DNA from: a virus
Virus record (IMG/VR): IMGVR_UViG_3300019768_000019
Span: 1 to 26,754 of that record
Strand: one strand, 5' to 3'
Length of the DNA: 26,754 nt
The notes under the pieces are model-generated. The model was not told the DNA's origin. It ran no database searches and was given only the letters and a program-made list of their open reading frames with translations. Each line of letters opens with the position of its first letter. The stretch's first letter is position 1. The translations under genes were made by a program, and so were the position numbers. This document shows, piece by piece, positions 1-5,778 of this stretch.

Positions 1-130
1 GTAAATAGTTATAAAGACCAGCCCCTTGCTGATTGATAAATCCAGCTCTTAGTAAAAACTGATGTGACGGTAATATCGCATCTGATGGTGTTTCTTTTGT
101 TGTTGGTATAAATAGATTTGAAAATTTCAT
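1..130 (-). CDS. proS: Prolyl-tRNA synthetase, N-terminal fragment (cut by window edge)
   Basis: The 43 readable residues begin [13 protein letters not shown] and continue with [22 protein letters not shown]. This matches the conserved start of bacterial class II prolyl-tRNA synthetases (pattern FxPTxKExPxDAxxxSHxxLxRAGFIxQxxxGLYNxL), which charge tRNA-Pro in the cytosol. The start is the ATG at 128-130, with a TAAGG about ten bases upstream. The rest of the gene lies left of the window. Base usage (TTT, AAA, ACA, TCA) differs from the CTA/GTA/AGT-rich phage genes beside it. I infer a host housekeeping gene, and the residues resemble Campylobacterota versions as I remember them. The alternative, a phage-carried synthetase, is less likely for a small podovirus. 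It is transcribed in the same direction as the phage early genes. Confidence 0.85.
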   Translation of the reverse strand, partial: MKFSNLFIPTTKETPSDAILPSHQFLLRAGFINQQGAGLYNYL

Positions 131-197
131 TTGTATAGTGCCTTATTTTTTGTAATTTGTCAGTAGTGAGTTAGTACAAGGCTCTTCAGCATATGTA

Positions 198-218
198 GAC
201 TACCTATGGACGGTAGTC
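198..218. repeat. Perfect 7-7-7 inverted repeat near the phage/proS boundary
   Basis: The arms GACTACC and GGTAGTC are perfect complements separated by a 7-nt spacer (TATGGAC on the plus strand). The repeat overlaps the stop of the last small phage ORF and lies about 70 bp upstream of proS. As RNA it makes a 7-bp hairpin with a 7-nt loop, but no U-run follows on either strand, so it is not a classic intrinsic terminator. The geometry also resembles a tyrosine-recombinase core (two arms around a 6-8 bp crossover), so an attachment site is possible. Neither role is shown. Confidence 0.5.
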
Positions 219-299
219 GCACTTTTCCCAAGTAAGCTTTTCAATGTAACCATAATTGATGACATGAGTAGCTACTTTAGTTGGTAGACCAGTTTTCAT
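204..299 (-). CDS. Hypothetical 31-residue peptide, last ORF of the leftward block
   Basis: A short ORF starting MKTGLPTKVATHVINYGYIE. Its ATG overlaps the TGA of the preceding 65-residue gene (ATGA), the same coupling used elsewhere in this block. There is no convincing Shine-Dalgarno, so translation would depend on reinitiation. Its stop lies in the inverted repeat at 198-218. I recognise no family. It could be a chance ORF; the overlap is the main support. Confidence 0.35.
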   Translation of the reverse strand: MKTGLPTKVATHVINYGYIEKLTWEKCDYRP

Positions 300-493
300 G
301 ACAGTAGCTGTTTCAGAGTAAGCTTCTTAGAAGCTAATACATCAAGCTTTTTGGTAATCTTAATTTTGCCAGTACGCTTAAGTTTAGTAGGTACATCAGG
401 TAGTCTACTAGTAGTAGGTATAGGCTTAACCACTTTAGGTGGATATACTTTGCGTGGTTTATTGTGGTCTCTGCATTGTGTAATTTTAGGCAT
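296..493 (-). CDS. Small basic, proline-rich early protein (65 aa)
   Basis: The ATG at 491-493 was chosen because AAGGAG sits seven bases upstream. The in-frame ATG at 557-559 would give 87 residues but has no ribosome binding site. The protein is rich in Lys, Arg and Pro, with pieces such as NKPRKVYPPKVVKPIP and KLKRTGKIKITKKL. It has no hydrophobic segment, which suggests a cytosolic nucleic-acid or acidic-partner binder, although no family is recognised. It follows a 179-bp gap and is coupled to the 31-residue ORF downstream. Confidence 0.65.
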   Translation of the reverse strand: MPKITQCRDHNKPRKVYPPKVVKPIPTTSRLPDVPTKLKRTGKIKITKKLDVLASKKLTLKQLLS

Positions 494-672
494 AATTTGC
501 TCCTTGTAGTGTATGTAAAAGTAGAGGTATATAATTTCGAGTCGTGTATGTTTTTTCATATTACGTCACATATAAATAACTAAAGTAGTTACTTAAATGT
601 AAAGTAAGATACGGACTATGCCAAGTTCGTACCTATGTAAATAGAGAGTAGTTGTTCATAGCCACGTATAGA

Positions 673-879
673 CTAGTTTGTTGTAGTGGATTCTACGGAG
701 GTTAGTGCCATTTTCTCTACACCTGTTACAAATAAAAATAGTCCAAGTAAAAAGACACTAACATGCTCAAGACGGGTAGCTACTTGTGCTAAAGTTACAT
801 CCCCTGTAAGGGCTATGTGTAGATCGCCCATAGTCATCGCCATTAACATGAGTACAGTACCTGATAGTAAACGTATCAT
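673..879 (-). CDS. Small two-TM membrane protein (68 aa)
   Basis: It begins MIRLLSGTVLMLMAMTMGD and has a second hydrophobic stretch, VSVFLLGLFLFVTGVEKMAL, so two membrane helices joined by a short loop are likely (about residues 3-18 and 40-58). The ATG overlaps the stop of the upstream 59-residue gene as ATGA, and AGGAG sits seven bases before it. The family is unknown. Early phage membrane peptides of this size often alter the host envelope or block superinfection, but nothing here shows which. Confidence 0.7.
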   Translation of the reverse strand: MIRLLSGTVLMLMAMTMGDLHIALTGDVTLAQVATRLEHVSVFLLGLFLFVTGVEKMALTSVESTTTN

Positions 880-1055
880 GATATACTCCTGTGCTGCTTA
901 TGTGAGTAGCAGCCTGTAATGTCTTGCTCACTTATGGCTGCTCTGATGTCAGCTACAGAAGGATTTCTACGGATACCACTCTTTGTTTTAAGAGCTGCTT
1001 TGAGTTGTTTTGTAGACATCTTGCCTAACTTGTCGTAGTATGATTTACCTTGCAT
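876..1055 (-). CDS. Hypothetical small basic protein (59 aa)
   Basis: Reads MQGKSYYDKLGKMSTKQLKA and ends near CYSHKQHRSIS. AAGGA lies about seven bases before the ATG. Its first 11 bases overlap the end of the upstream 62-residue gene, and its TGA overlaps the ATG of the next gene (ATGA), so it fits tightly into the operon. The sequence is rich in Lys and Arg with a helical middle (KQLKAALKTKSGIRRNPSV). No family is recognised. Its overlaps at both ends and its own ribosome binding site make it a likely real gene despite its size. Confidence 0.65.
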   Translation of the reverse strand: MQGKSYYDKLGKMSTKQLKAALKTKSGIRRNPSVADIRAAISEQDITGCYSHKQHRSIS

Positions 1056-1233
1056 GTCTTTTCCTTTTTAGTTTGAACCTGATACGATTCTTTTTACTGT
1101 AGTATTGAGCGGTTTGCTCATTACAAAATTTGATGTAACGCTGCTGTGCTTCGTACTCCGCTTCTCTAGCTTCAAGTACGTCAGCTAGTATATGAAAGAA
1201 GTCAGAAGAGTTGTTATTTGGTGTATACATCAT
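1045..1233 (-). CDS. Hypothetical helical protein with basic tail (62 aa)
   Basis: The N-terminal part is acidic and helical (DFFHILADVLEAREAEYEAQ) and the C-terminus is strongly basic (KKNRIRFKLKRKRHAR). The start is supported by AGGAG seven bases upstream, placed in the gap after the 74-residue membrane gene. A charged helix followed by a basic tail suggests a small nucleic-acid or partner binding protein, but I recognise no family. Confidence 0.65.
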   Translation of the reverse strand: MMYTPNNNSSDFFHILADVLEAREAEYEAQQRYIKFCNEQTAQYYSKKNRIRFKLKRKRHAR

Positions 1234-1241
1234 AGTATCTC

Positions 1242-1466
1242 CTAAGCCATTAGTTTAGGCGGGAAGAACCAAAGATAGATTGATAAAAGCAATGACGCTA
1301 TCATAGCGACTAAAGAGCCACCTAACGTACCTCCAAATATATAAACAAGTACTAGTAACCCACATACGTCAAGTATTAGGTCAGGTATCCTGTCATTTTC
1401 AAATTTAACTTTAAGTATCAGTAAGTTCAAAAACGTTACGATACCCATTACTGCTATAGTTGTCAT
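1242..1466 (-). CDS. Small multi-TM membrane protein (74 aa)
   Basis: Hydrophobic segments at about residues 2-19, 30-46 and 50-68 (for example LVAMIASLLLSIYLWFF) suggest two or three membrane helices, with a charged loop KFENDR after the first. AAGGAG lies just upstream of the ATG. It sits between the membrane-anchored HNH protein and a small charged protein, so this stretch of the operon is enriched in membrane products. No family is recognised. It is too short and too early in the genome to call a holin. Confidence 0.7.
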   Translation of the reverse strand: MTTIAVMGIVTFLNLLILKVKFENDRIPDLILDVCGLLVLVYIFGGTLGGSLVAMIASLLLSIYLWFFPPKLMA

Positions 1467-1475
1467 TATGTCTCC

Positions 1476-1940
1476 TTAGATTAGTGGTGCGTTCCACTCG
1501 TTGTAACCCTTCATAGTAGAAGGATAGCCGTAGTGCTCGTGCTGTTTTGTATGACAAGCTTCACAAAGAGAGACTAACCAAGTTAGTGACTCATTTGGAA
1601 TATCAACATAGCCGCCTGTGTGGTGGACATGAAGAGGTACATCAGTAGCTCCACATGATTGACATGTATAGCGGTCTAACTTAAGACGAGCTTTACGCTT
1701 TCTGTTCCAGATAGGTCCATCCATGTAGTCTTTCTTGTCTGCTCGAAACATAGCTACATCATAGTCATCAGAGACTTGCGAGTTAGCTTGCTTGAAGGCT
1801 TCTTTGTTGTTTCTTTTAGTTTCTTCCTGTTTATCTACTATAGTAGCTAGTAGTAGTAATAGCCAAAAAGGAGGAAACATAGCTCCTGCGACTAGAACTA
1901 CTAGTATGGATACATACCACAGCCTAGTACGCCAGGTCAT
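1476..1940 (-). CDS. HNH endonuclease domain protein with N-terminal membrane segment (154 aa)
   Basis: The C-terminal half is an HNH nuclease fold. It has a zinc pair CQSC (about residues 93-96), then HVHH (about 104-107), then CEAC-HTKQH (about 125-133), with N at the expected site in IPNESL. HNH domains cut DNA with a beta-beta-alpha metal finger. Unusually, residues 8-36 are very hydrophobic (SILVVLVAGAMFPPFWLLLL), predicting one or two membrane helices before the nuclease. The ATG abuts the upstream TAG (TAGATG) with no clear ribosome site, so translational coupling is likely. A later start would give a soluble enzyme but has poor signals. The role is unknown: homing, packaging help, or attack on incoming DNA at the membrane. 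Confidence 0.8.
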   Translation of the reverse strand: MTWRTRLWYVSILVVLVAGAMFPPFWLLLLLATIVDKQEETKRNNKEAFKQANSQVSDDYDVAMFRADKKDYMDGPIWNRKRKARLKLDRYTCQSCGATDVPLHVHHTGGYVDIPNESLTWLVSLCEACHTKQHEHYGYPSTMKGYNEWNAPLI

Positions 1941-2252
1941 CTATACGAACTTTGGTTTCTGTACAGTAGTAACTACATCACCATCAACTACGGTTGATTC
2001 TGTGTTATCACCATTGTCAACTACTTCGATAGTAGAATGGGTTTCAGCTTCTTTCGGAGCAACTTGTGCGTCAGATGAGAATAACTCTTCATCGTAACCT
2101 TTAGTGATTGTGTCTGTGCTGTTAACTACAGCATCTTTTAATTCTACGACTTCATCAATTACTATGTCGTATACTTTTCCTGTTTGATGAGCAAGCTCAC
2201 CTACTGCTTGTGATGTGTACTCAAGCGCACCTGTAAATAATTTTCCTAACAT
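1941..2252 (-). CDS. Hypothetical early protein (103 aa)
   Basis: The start at the ATG 2250-2252 has AAAAGGAT about six bases upstream. A longer in-frame start at 2321 would run into the upstream gene and lacks a ribosome site. The first 55 residues form an amphipathic helical region (MLGKLFTGALEYTSQAVGEL, then an acidic helix). The C-terminal third is acidic and Val/Thr rich, probably disordered or beta. No family is recognised. It ends directly against the HNH protein start. Confidence 0.65.
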   Translation of the reverse strand: MLGKLFTGALEYTSQAVGELAHQTGKVYDIVIDEVVELKDAVVNSTDTITKGYDEELFSSDAQVAPKEAETHSTIEVVDNGDNTESTVVDGDVVTTVQKPKFV

Positions 2253-2275
2253 TTTATATCCTTTTCTTTTTAGTT

Positions 2276-2599
2276 TTATTGTATACTTACGCCTTCTGGC
2301 CAGTTTGTTCCAGCGTCCCATGTAGGTTGCTCACTTTGCATAATAAAGCAGTCTTGTTTTTCTCCATCGATTTCAATCTCAGGAGTAGCCCATGTAGAGG
2401 CTAGATAAGCTCCACCGTTCATAGGTTTACCATCTTCTAGGATAGTACCACCGGTGTATTCCCAATCTCCTGCTAGCCCTGCGGAAGCTTCCTTAGCACC
2501 TGATTCTTTAATCAGCTTAGCAGCTTTATGCCAGTCAAACACCATCAGTTCTTTACCTCTATTTGCTTGACCATTTGCAAATGCACTCATTGTATCCAT
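2276..2599 (-). CDS. Hypothetical soluble protein (107 aa)
   Basis: Starts MDTMSAFANGQANRGKELM with AAAGGAT before the ATG. Residues 18-42 look helical (VFDWHKAAKLIKESGAKEAS). The rest is Gly, Trp and Asp rich with beta-like spacing (DWEYTGG, TWATPEIEIDG, QPTWDAGTNWPEG). There is no signal peptide or membrane segment, and no family is recognised. It is the first gene after an intrinsic terminator and a structured leader (2646-2694), so it probably begins its own transcription unit. Confidence 0.65.
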   Translation of the reverse strand: MDTMSAFANGQANRGKELMVFDWHKAAKLIKESGAKEASAGLAGDWEYTGGTILEDGKPMNGGAYLASTWATPEIEIDGEKQDCFIMQSEQPTWDAGTNWPEGVSIQ

Positions 2600-2645
2600 A
2601 GTATATCCTTTAGTTTAAAATCTTGTAGTCTTAACTACATATATA

Positions 2646-2694
2646 AGTAGCCACCAGCCCAGAGAGTAAGGCTGTTAAGGAGGACGCGGCTACT
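2646..2694 (-). ncRNA. Structured leader or small RNA with an anti-Shine-Dalgarno-like segment
   Basis: Outer arms AGTAGCC/GGCTACT (7 bp) enclose a second stem, CAGCC/GGCTG, with a 10-nt loop. The minus-strand RNA carries CCTCCTTAA unpaired on one side of the junction, and this equals the 3' end motif of 16S rRNA. Flanking ATATATA tracts could extend the stem or serve as a -10 box. It lies just downstream of an intrinsic terminator and about 50 bp before the ATG at 2599. No known RNA family fits. It could simply be a stabilising 5' hairpin. Confidence 0.45.
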
Positions 2695-2707
2695 CATATA
2701 TATAGTT

Positions 2708-2735
2708 AAAAGAACAGGCAAGTACATACCTGCTC
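2708..2735 (-). terminator. Intrinsic terminator after the 89-residue gene
   Basis: On the minus strand GAGCAGG pairs with CCTGTTC (7 bp with one G-U) around a 10-nt loop and is followed by TTTT. It begins nine bases past the stop of the gene at 2745-3014, in the correct orientation. It would separate the transcript carrying the RNA polymerase side of the block from the genes at 2599 and beyond. Confidence 0.6.
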
Positions 2736-2744
2736 CTTTAGGGT

Positions 2745-3014
2745 TTACCATCTAAGCTTGTTAGCTTTAGCGGCTTCTTTCTTTTCATCTGATGCAACTA
2801 GTACATCGTACTTATGTTGAAATAAGGCGTTTTGCAAGTCTGCAATTGTTTCTACAGGTAGCTCATCGTTCCCTGTAAACACTACATCTAGCATCGGCTT
2901 TACCGACATCTGCCAGTCTCTTTTTGCGTATTCTTCCGCTTTCTTTTCAATTTCCGGGTTTAATCCACTTGGGTTAACTCCAGCTGCGATTTTGTCTAGG
3001 TCTATGCCATCCAT
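2745..3014 (-). CDS. Hypothetical charged protein (89 aa)
   Basis: Starts MDGIDLDKIAAGVNPSGLNP. It is predicted mostly helical, with an acidic/basic alternating pattern and a Lys-rich end (EKKEAAKANKLRW). AAAGGA is placed before the ATG within the recurring A/T leader (ATTAAAACAAAAGGA) also seen near 6105-6123. No membrane segment or known motif is visible. It lies between a GC-richer structured gap upstream and an intrinsic terminator downstream. Confidence 0.65.
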   Translation of the reverse strand: MDGIDLDKIAAGVNPSGLNPEIEKKAEEYAKRDWQMSVKPMLDVVFTGNDELPVETIADLQNALFQHKYDVLVASDEKKEAAKANKLRW

Positions 3015-3038
3015 TTTATTCCTTTTGTTTTAATTTTT

Positions 3039-3237
3039 AGTAGTTACCTACTATCATAAAGCACCGGCCACGTTCGGTGTAAAGCTTGGGCGAGAAAAGT
3101 CGGTGAGACCTTCCGGTAGAAATATTGCGTGTATACATCGCCATGTTCTGTGTCCTAATGTACTAGCCGCCATTATGCGGTACTTAGTAACAAACACATA
3201 GTACAAGACTCGGTTAGGAGTCCTGCGTATATGTTAC
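3039..3237 (-). other. GC-richer structured non-coding gap with several hairpins
   Basis: No convincing gene lies between 3015 and 3237. Four hairpins are visible by eye. GACTC/GAGTC lies at 3207-3222. CCGC/GCGG lies at 3160-3183 with outer GTAC pairs. CACCG/CGGTG lies at 3062-3079 with an 8-nt loop. AGTAG/CTACT lies at 3039-3052 and closes a GTAA tetraloop on the minus strand. The segment is GC-richer than its neighbours, which is typical of structured RNA in AT-rich genomes. No tRNA cloverleaf could be drawn. It may be a leader for the 89-residue gene, a small RNA, or RNA processing sites. Confidence 0.4.
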
Positions 3238-3426
3238 CTAGTGTTCCCAGTCTATATCTACGAACATCATAGCTGTTCTGTTTTGGGTAAGAAAGACTTG
3301 CTCTACTAGCTCATCAAATGTTAATATATCATCTTGAGGTTGATCTAACTGATCTAGCCACAGATCATCTAAAGCTTCTTCGTTTACTAATGTGAATGTT
3401 TCTATGTCTGTTATGATTGTTTTCAT
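3238..3426 (-). CDS. Small strongly acidic protein (62 aa)
   Basis: About sixteen Asp/Glu against two Lys/Arg, with runs such as EEALDDLWLDQLDQPQDD. AAGGAT precedes the ATG, which overlaps the upstream stop (TAATG). Very acidic small proteins made early by phages often mimic DNA or bind host RNA polymerase or nucleases. Here that is only an inference from charge and from its place just downstream of the phage RNA polymerase. No family is recognised. Confidence 0.65.
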   Translation of the reverse strand: MKTIITDIETFTLVNEEALDDLWLDQLDQPQDDILTFDELVEQVFLTQNRTAMMFVDIDWEH

Positions 3427-3710
3427 TATTTATCCTTTTTATAGTATTTTCCACATAGTGCACATCTTGATCCAGCCCATATATGACTACAATAGTCTTG
3501 ATTTCTTTTAGGGTACTTAGGCATGATCGACTTTTGGTACCTCCATACTGACCATTTTAGTAGTTGTTCTGGGGAAGGAGATGACTTCTTTAAGGACGTC
3601 ACCTCTTTACTCTTTTGTACTGACTTGTACCATATTACACACCATGTAAGTGAGCATACTGCCCCTATTGCTGCACTATCCCAACCAATTGGTATTATAT
3701 TATTTATCAT
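3426..3710 (-). CDS. Membrane-anchored protein with a Cys/His cluster (94 aa)
   Basis: The ATG at 3708-3710 is preferred, with AAGGTG eight bases upstream. A GTG at 3719 would add three residues but lacks a site. Residues 9-26 (WDSAAIGAVCSLTWCVIW) form a likely membrane helix. The C-terminus has CSH-x6-CALC, a possible zinc knuckle, in a Lys-rich setting. The gene follows the RNA polymerase stop closely and is coupled to the acidic 62-residue gene downstream. The family is unknown. Confidence 0.65.
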   Translation of the reverse strand: MINNIIPIGWDSAAIGAVCSLTWCVIWYKSVQKSKEVTSLKKSSPSPEQLLKWSVWRYQKSIMPKYPKRNQDYCSHIWAGSRCALCGKYYKKDK

Positions 3711-3720
3711 AACGCACACC

Positions 3721-5778
3721 TTATCTTAAGATGTACGAAGAATTATTAATATCAGCCGTAGTAAGTGTGCCTTTAGCAAGCTTACCTTTCTTGATGTTCC
3801 ATTGTGTTTGTACAGGATTTAGCTCCATTAGGATGTCTTCAAGTAAGTTAGACTCTAATATCATTATAGCAACTTCTCTAGCAATCTCATGTAGTCTTGC
3901 AGAGTTGTTTGGGTGTACACCGAATGAATCATGAATGAATGATACTTCAATACCTTCACTAGCACATCTTCTAATCACTTCCCTACCAAAGTAGCTATCT
4001 ATAGAATGGATAATGTTAGGAGCTAGAGATCTACTAAACTTAGCGTACTCTTCTAGCTTGATTGATGCACTACCTTCATGTGTCTTACCTTTTAGGTCTA
4101 TGAACCAACCTTTGATTTGCTTGTTCTTATCATCATCTTCTGTACCAGAGTATGATACTACTGAAGTAGTCTCTACTTTGAAACCATCAGGCATAGTCCA
4201 TTGGAACTTTGTAGTACCTTCAGTATTATATGTATACATAAGGTTCATTAGCTTGATAGCTGCTGGTGCAATAGCTTCCATTGCTTCTGTAAATGTAGTC
4301 CACATAGCTTCTTCTGACCAGTCTTCAGGAAAGAATTCTGCAATACCTGCAGTAACTCCATTCTTCTTATCTTCTATTTTAAATAGGATATTCTTAGCCA
4401 TAGAACCGTATAGGAATACCATAAAGGCATTCTTTACATTACTTCTGTTAAACGAGTCTGTGTCTGTTGCTTTGTTAAGTGCTACTGCAAGTGCTTTGTA
4501 TGCATCTGCTATAGAACCTGTATCGAATACATTACATAAGCTAGCTGTTTGTCTATCTGCACCTATAAGTGAATAGAACTGTAATCCTGAGTTTGTTGCA
4601 TCCCAGTGTGTTATAGTACCTATAGCTTTACCTTGTAGTGCATCACAATAGTCGGCTACTAATGTAGTTGCGATTGGGTTACCTTTAGTTAATTCTCTTA
4701 ACTCCGTAATCTCTCTAGCATCTATCCACTCCACAGCATCGTTAAACGATATCTTATCGTCATGCAACTCATTACATATAGCAATAGCTAAGTATGTAAG
4801 ACCCTCATCTGTACAATGTTCTTTCTTGCTAAACTCTAGCATAGACTTTTGGAACTTGTCTCCTTGGTATTTTAAGTATGCACTTAACTCATATAGTCTA
4901 CCTCTGTCATCTGCTGATACAGCAAAGTAAAATGGACCTTCTTTAGCTAGCTTAACGTCTGCTATTAACTTATTCCATTCACCTTGCATGAACTGACCAT
5001 CTTCGTTGAACCATTTATCCTCTGATGTGTACTGTACAAGTACTTCTTCAGTAAGGTTTGTTCGTAACTCGTAGGCTACATCTTGTAAAGCGTTCATAGC
5101 GTCACAAGTAGACTGTGACTGTAGTTTAACGCTATTAAAACCAGAGCTGTTAAGCATTGTTTTACCTGCTGTAATCATACCACCTTGCTTTTTAGTAGTG
5201 TGTGGAATTGGTTTGCATAGCATGATAGTGTTTGCTCTTACTTGCTGAGCAGCGTGCGTTAGTGTATGTGGGATTAAGTTAGGATTTATTTCAAGGGAAC
5301 TAATATTGTGCTTCTCGGCGTTAATAATCCCCCTATAGCTCGCAAGATTCATGCTTGCAGCAATATTTACAAGGTTTAATCCTAAACTCAGTGCAGCAAT
5401 TTGTCTATTAACAGCAGAGCCCTTCTTAGCAGACTTTGGAAGTAACTTTTTACCAACTTTAGACGCTACCACATTTCTATCTATGTAAGAGTACGCTGTT
5501 ACCCCTTCTTTTATAAGAACTCTTAGTAGTGTAGTTATAGCTTTTTCTGGTACGATACTTGTAAGTAATTGCATGTGGAAGTCTTTATACTTACTCTCTA
5601 CTTCCTCCAGCTTCATCATGTACTGTTCATACTTGTTAACCAATGAACTTATGTCTGTAGCTTCTACAGTAGTTCTAATTAGGGCGTCTAATGCTGCCAT
5701 TGACATACTTGTTTCTAGTCTTGTTTGTTTTACTTCGTTGCTTATTGTTGTTCCGTTGTTGTTTGTAGTATTTGTCAT
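3721..5778 (-). CDS. Single-subunit (T7-type) DNA-directed RNA polymerase, compact (685 aa)
   Basis: Transcribes phage genes from phage-type promoters as one polypeptide. With the chosen start (ATG 5776-5778, AAGGAG six bases upstream), the family motifs fall in order. DDRGR is at 290-294. Motif A, HWDATNSGLQ, has the metal-binding Asp at 393. Motif B, RSNVKNAFMVFLYGS, has Arg445, Lys449 and Tyr457, equivalent to T7 R627, K631 and Y639. Motif C, FIHDSFG, has His616 and catalytic Asp617. NIIHSIDS matches the T7 APNFVHSQD region. T7 RNA polymerase has 883 residues. Most of the shortening is N-terminal (about 130 residues before DxxGR), with about 40 fewer between motifs A and B. An upstream in-frame ATG (5835) lacks a ribosome site. 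Confidence 0.95.
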   Translation of the reverse strand: MTNTTNNNGTTISNEVKQTRLETSMSMAALDALIRTTVEATDISSLVNKYEQYMMKLEEVESKYKDFHMQLLTSIVPEKAITTLLRVLIKEGVTAYSYIDRNVVASKVGKKLLPKSAKKGSAVNRQIAALSLGLNLVNIAASMNLASYRGIINAEKHNISSLEINPNLIPHTLTHAAQQVRANTIMLCKPIPHTTKKQGGMITAGKTMLNSSGFNSVKLQSQSTCDAMNALQDVAYELRTNLTEEVLVQYTSEDKWFNEDGQFMQGEWNKLIADVKLAKEGPFYFAVSADDRGRLYELSAYLKYQGDKFQKSMLEFSKKEHCTDEGLTYLAIAICNELHDDKISFNDAVEWIDAREITELRELTKGNPIATTLVADYCDALQGKAIGTITHWDATNSGLQFYSLIGADRQTASLCNVFDTGSIADAYKALAVALNKATDTDSFNRSNVKNAFMVFLYGSMAKNILFKIEDKKNGVTAGIAEFFPEDWSEEAMWTTFTEAMEAIAPAAIKLMNLMYTYNTEGTTKFQWTMPDGFKVETTSVVSYSGTEDDDKNKQIKGWFIDLKGKTHEGSASIKLEEYAKFSRSLAPNIIHSIDSYFGREVIRRCASEGIEVSFIHDSFGVHPNNSARLHEIAREVAIMILESNLLEDILMELNPVQTQWNIKKGKLAKGTLTTADINNSSYILR

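Noticed and set aside
494-559. Upstream extension of the 65-residue basic protein to 87 residues
   Set aside because: No ribosome site at the ATG at 559, while AAGGAG is ideally placed before the ATG at 493.
3054-3173. 39-residue leftward ORF (MAASTLGHRTW...) in the structured gap
   Set aside because: It has no Shine-Dalgarno and lies across the visible hairpins; its GC-rich codons reflect the structured segment more than coding use.
4013-4576. 187-residue ORF opposite the RNA polymerase gene
   Set aside because: Antisense shadow of a gene with clear catalytic motifs; it is Ser/Leu-rich with no recognisable domain.
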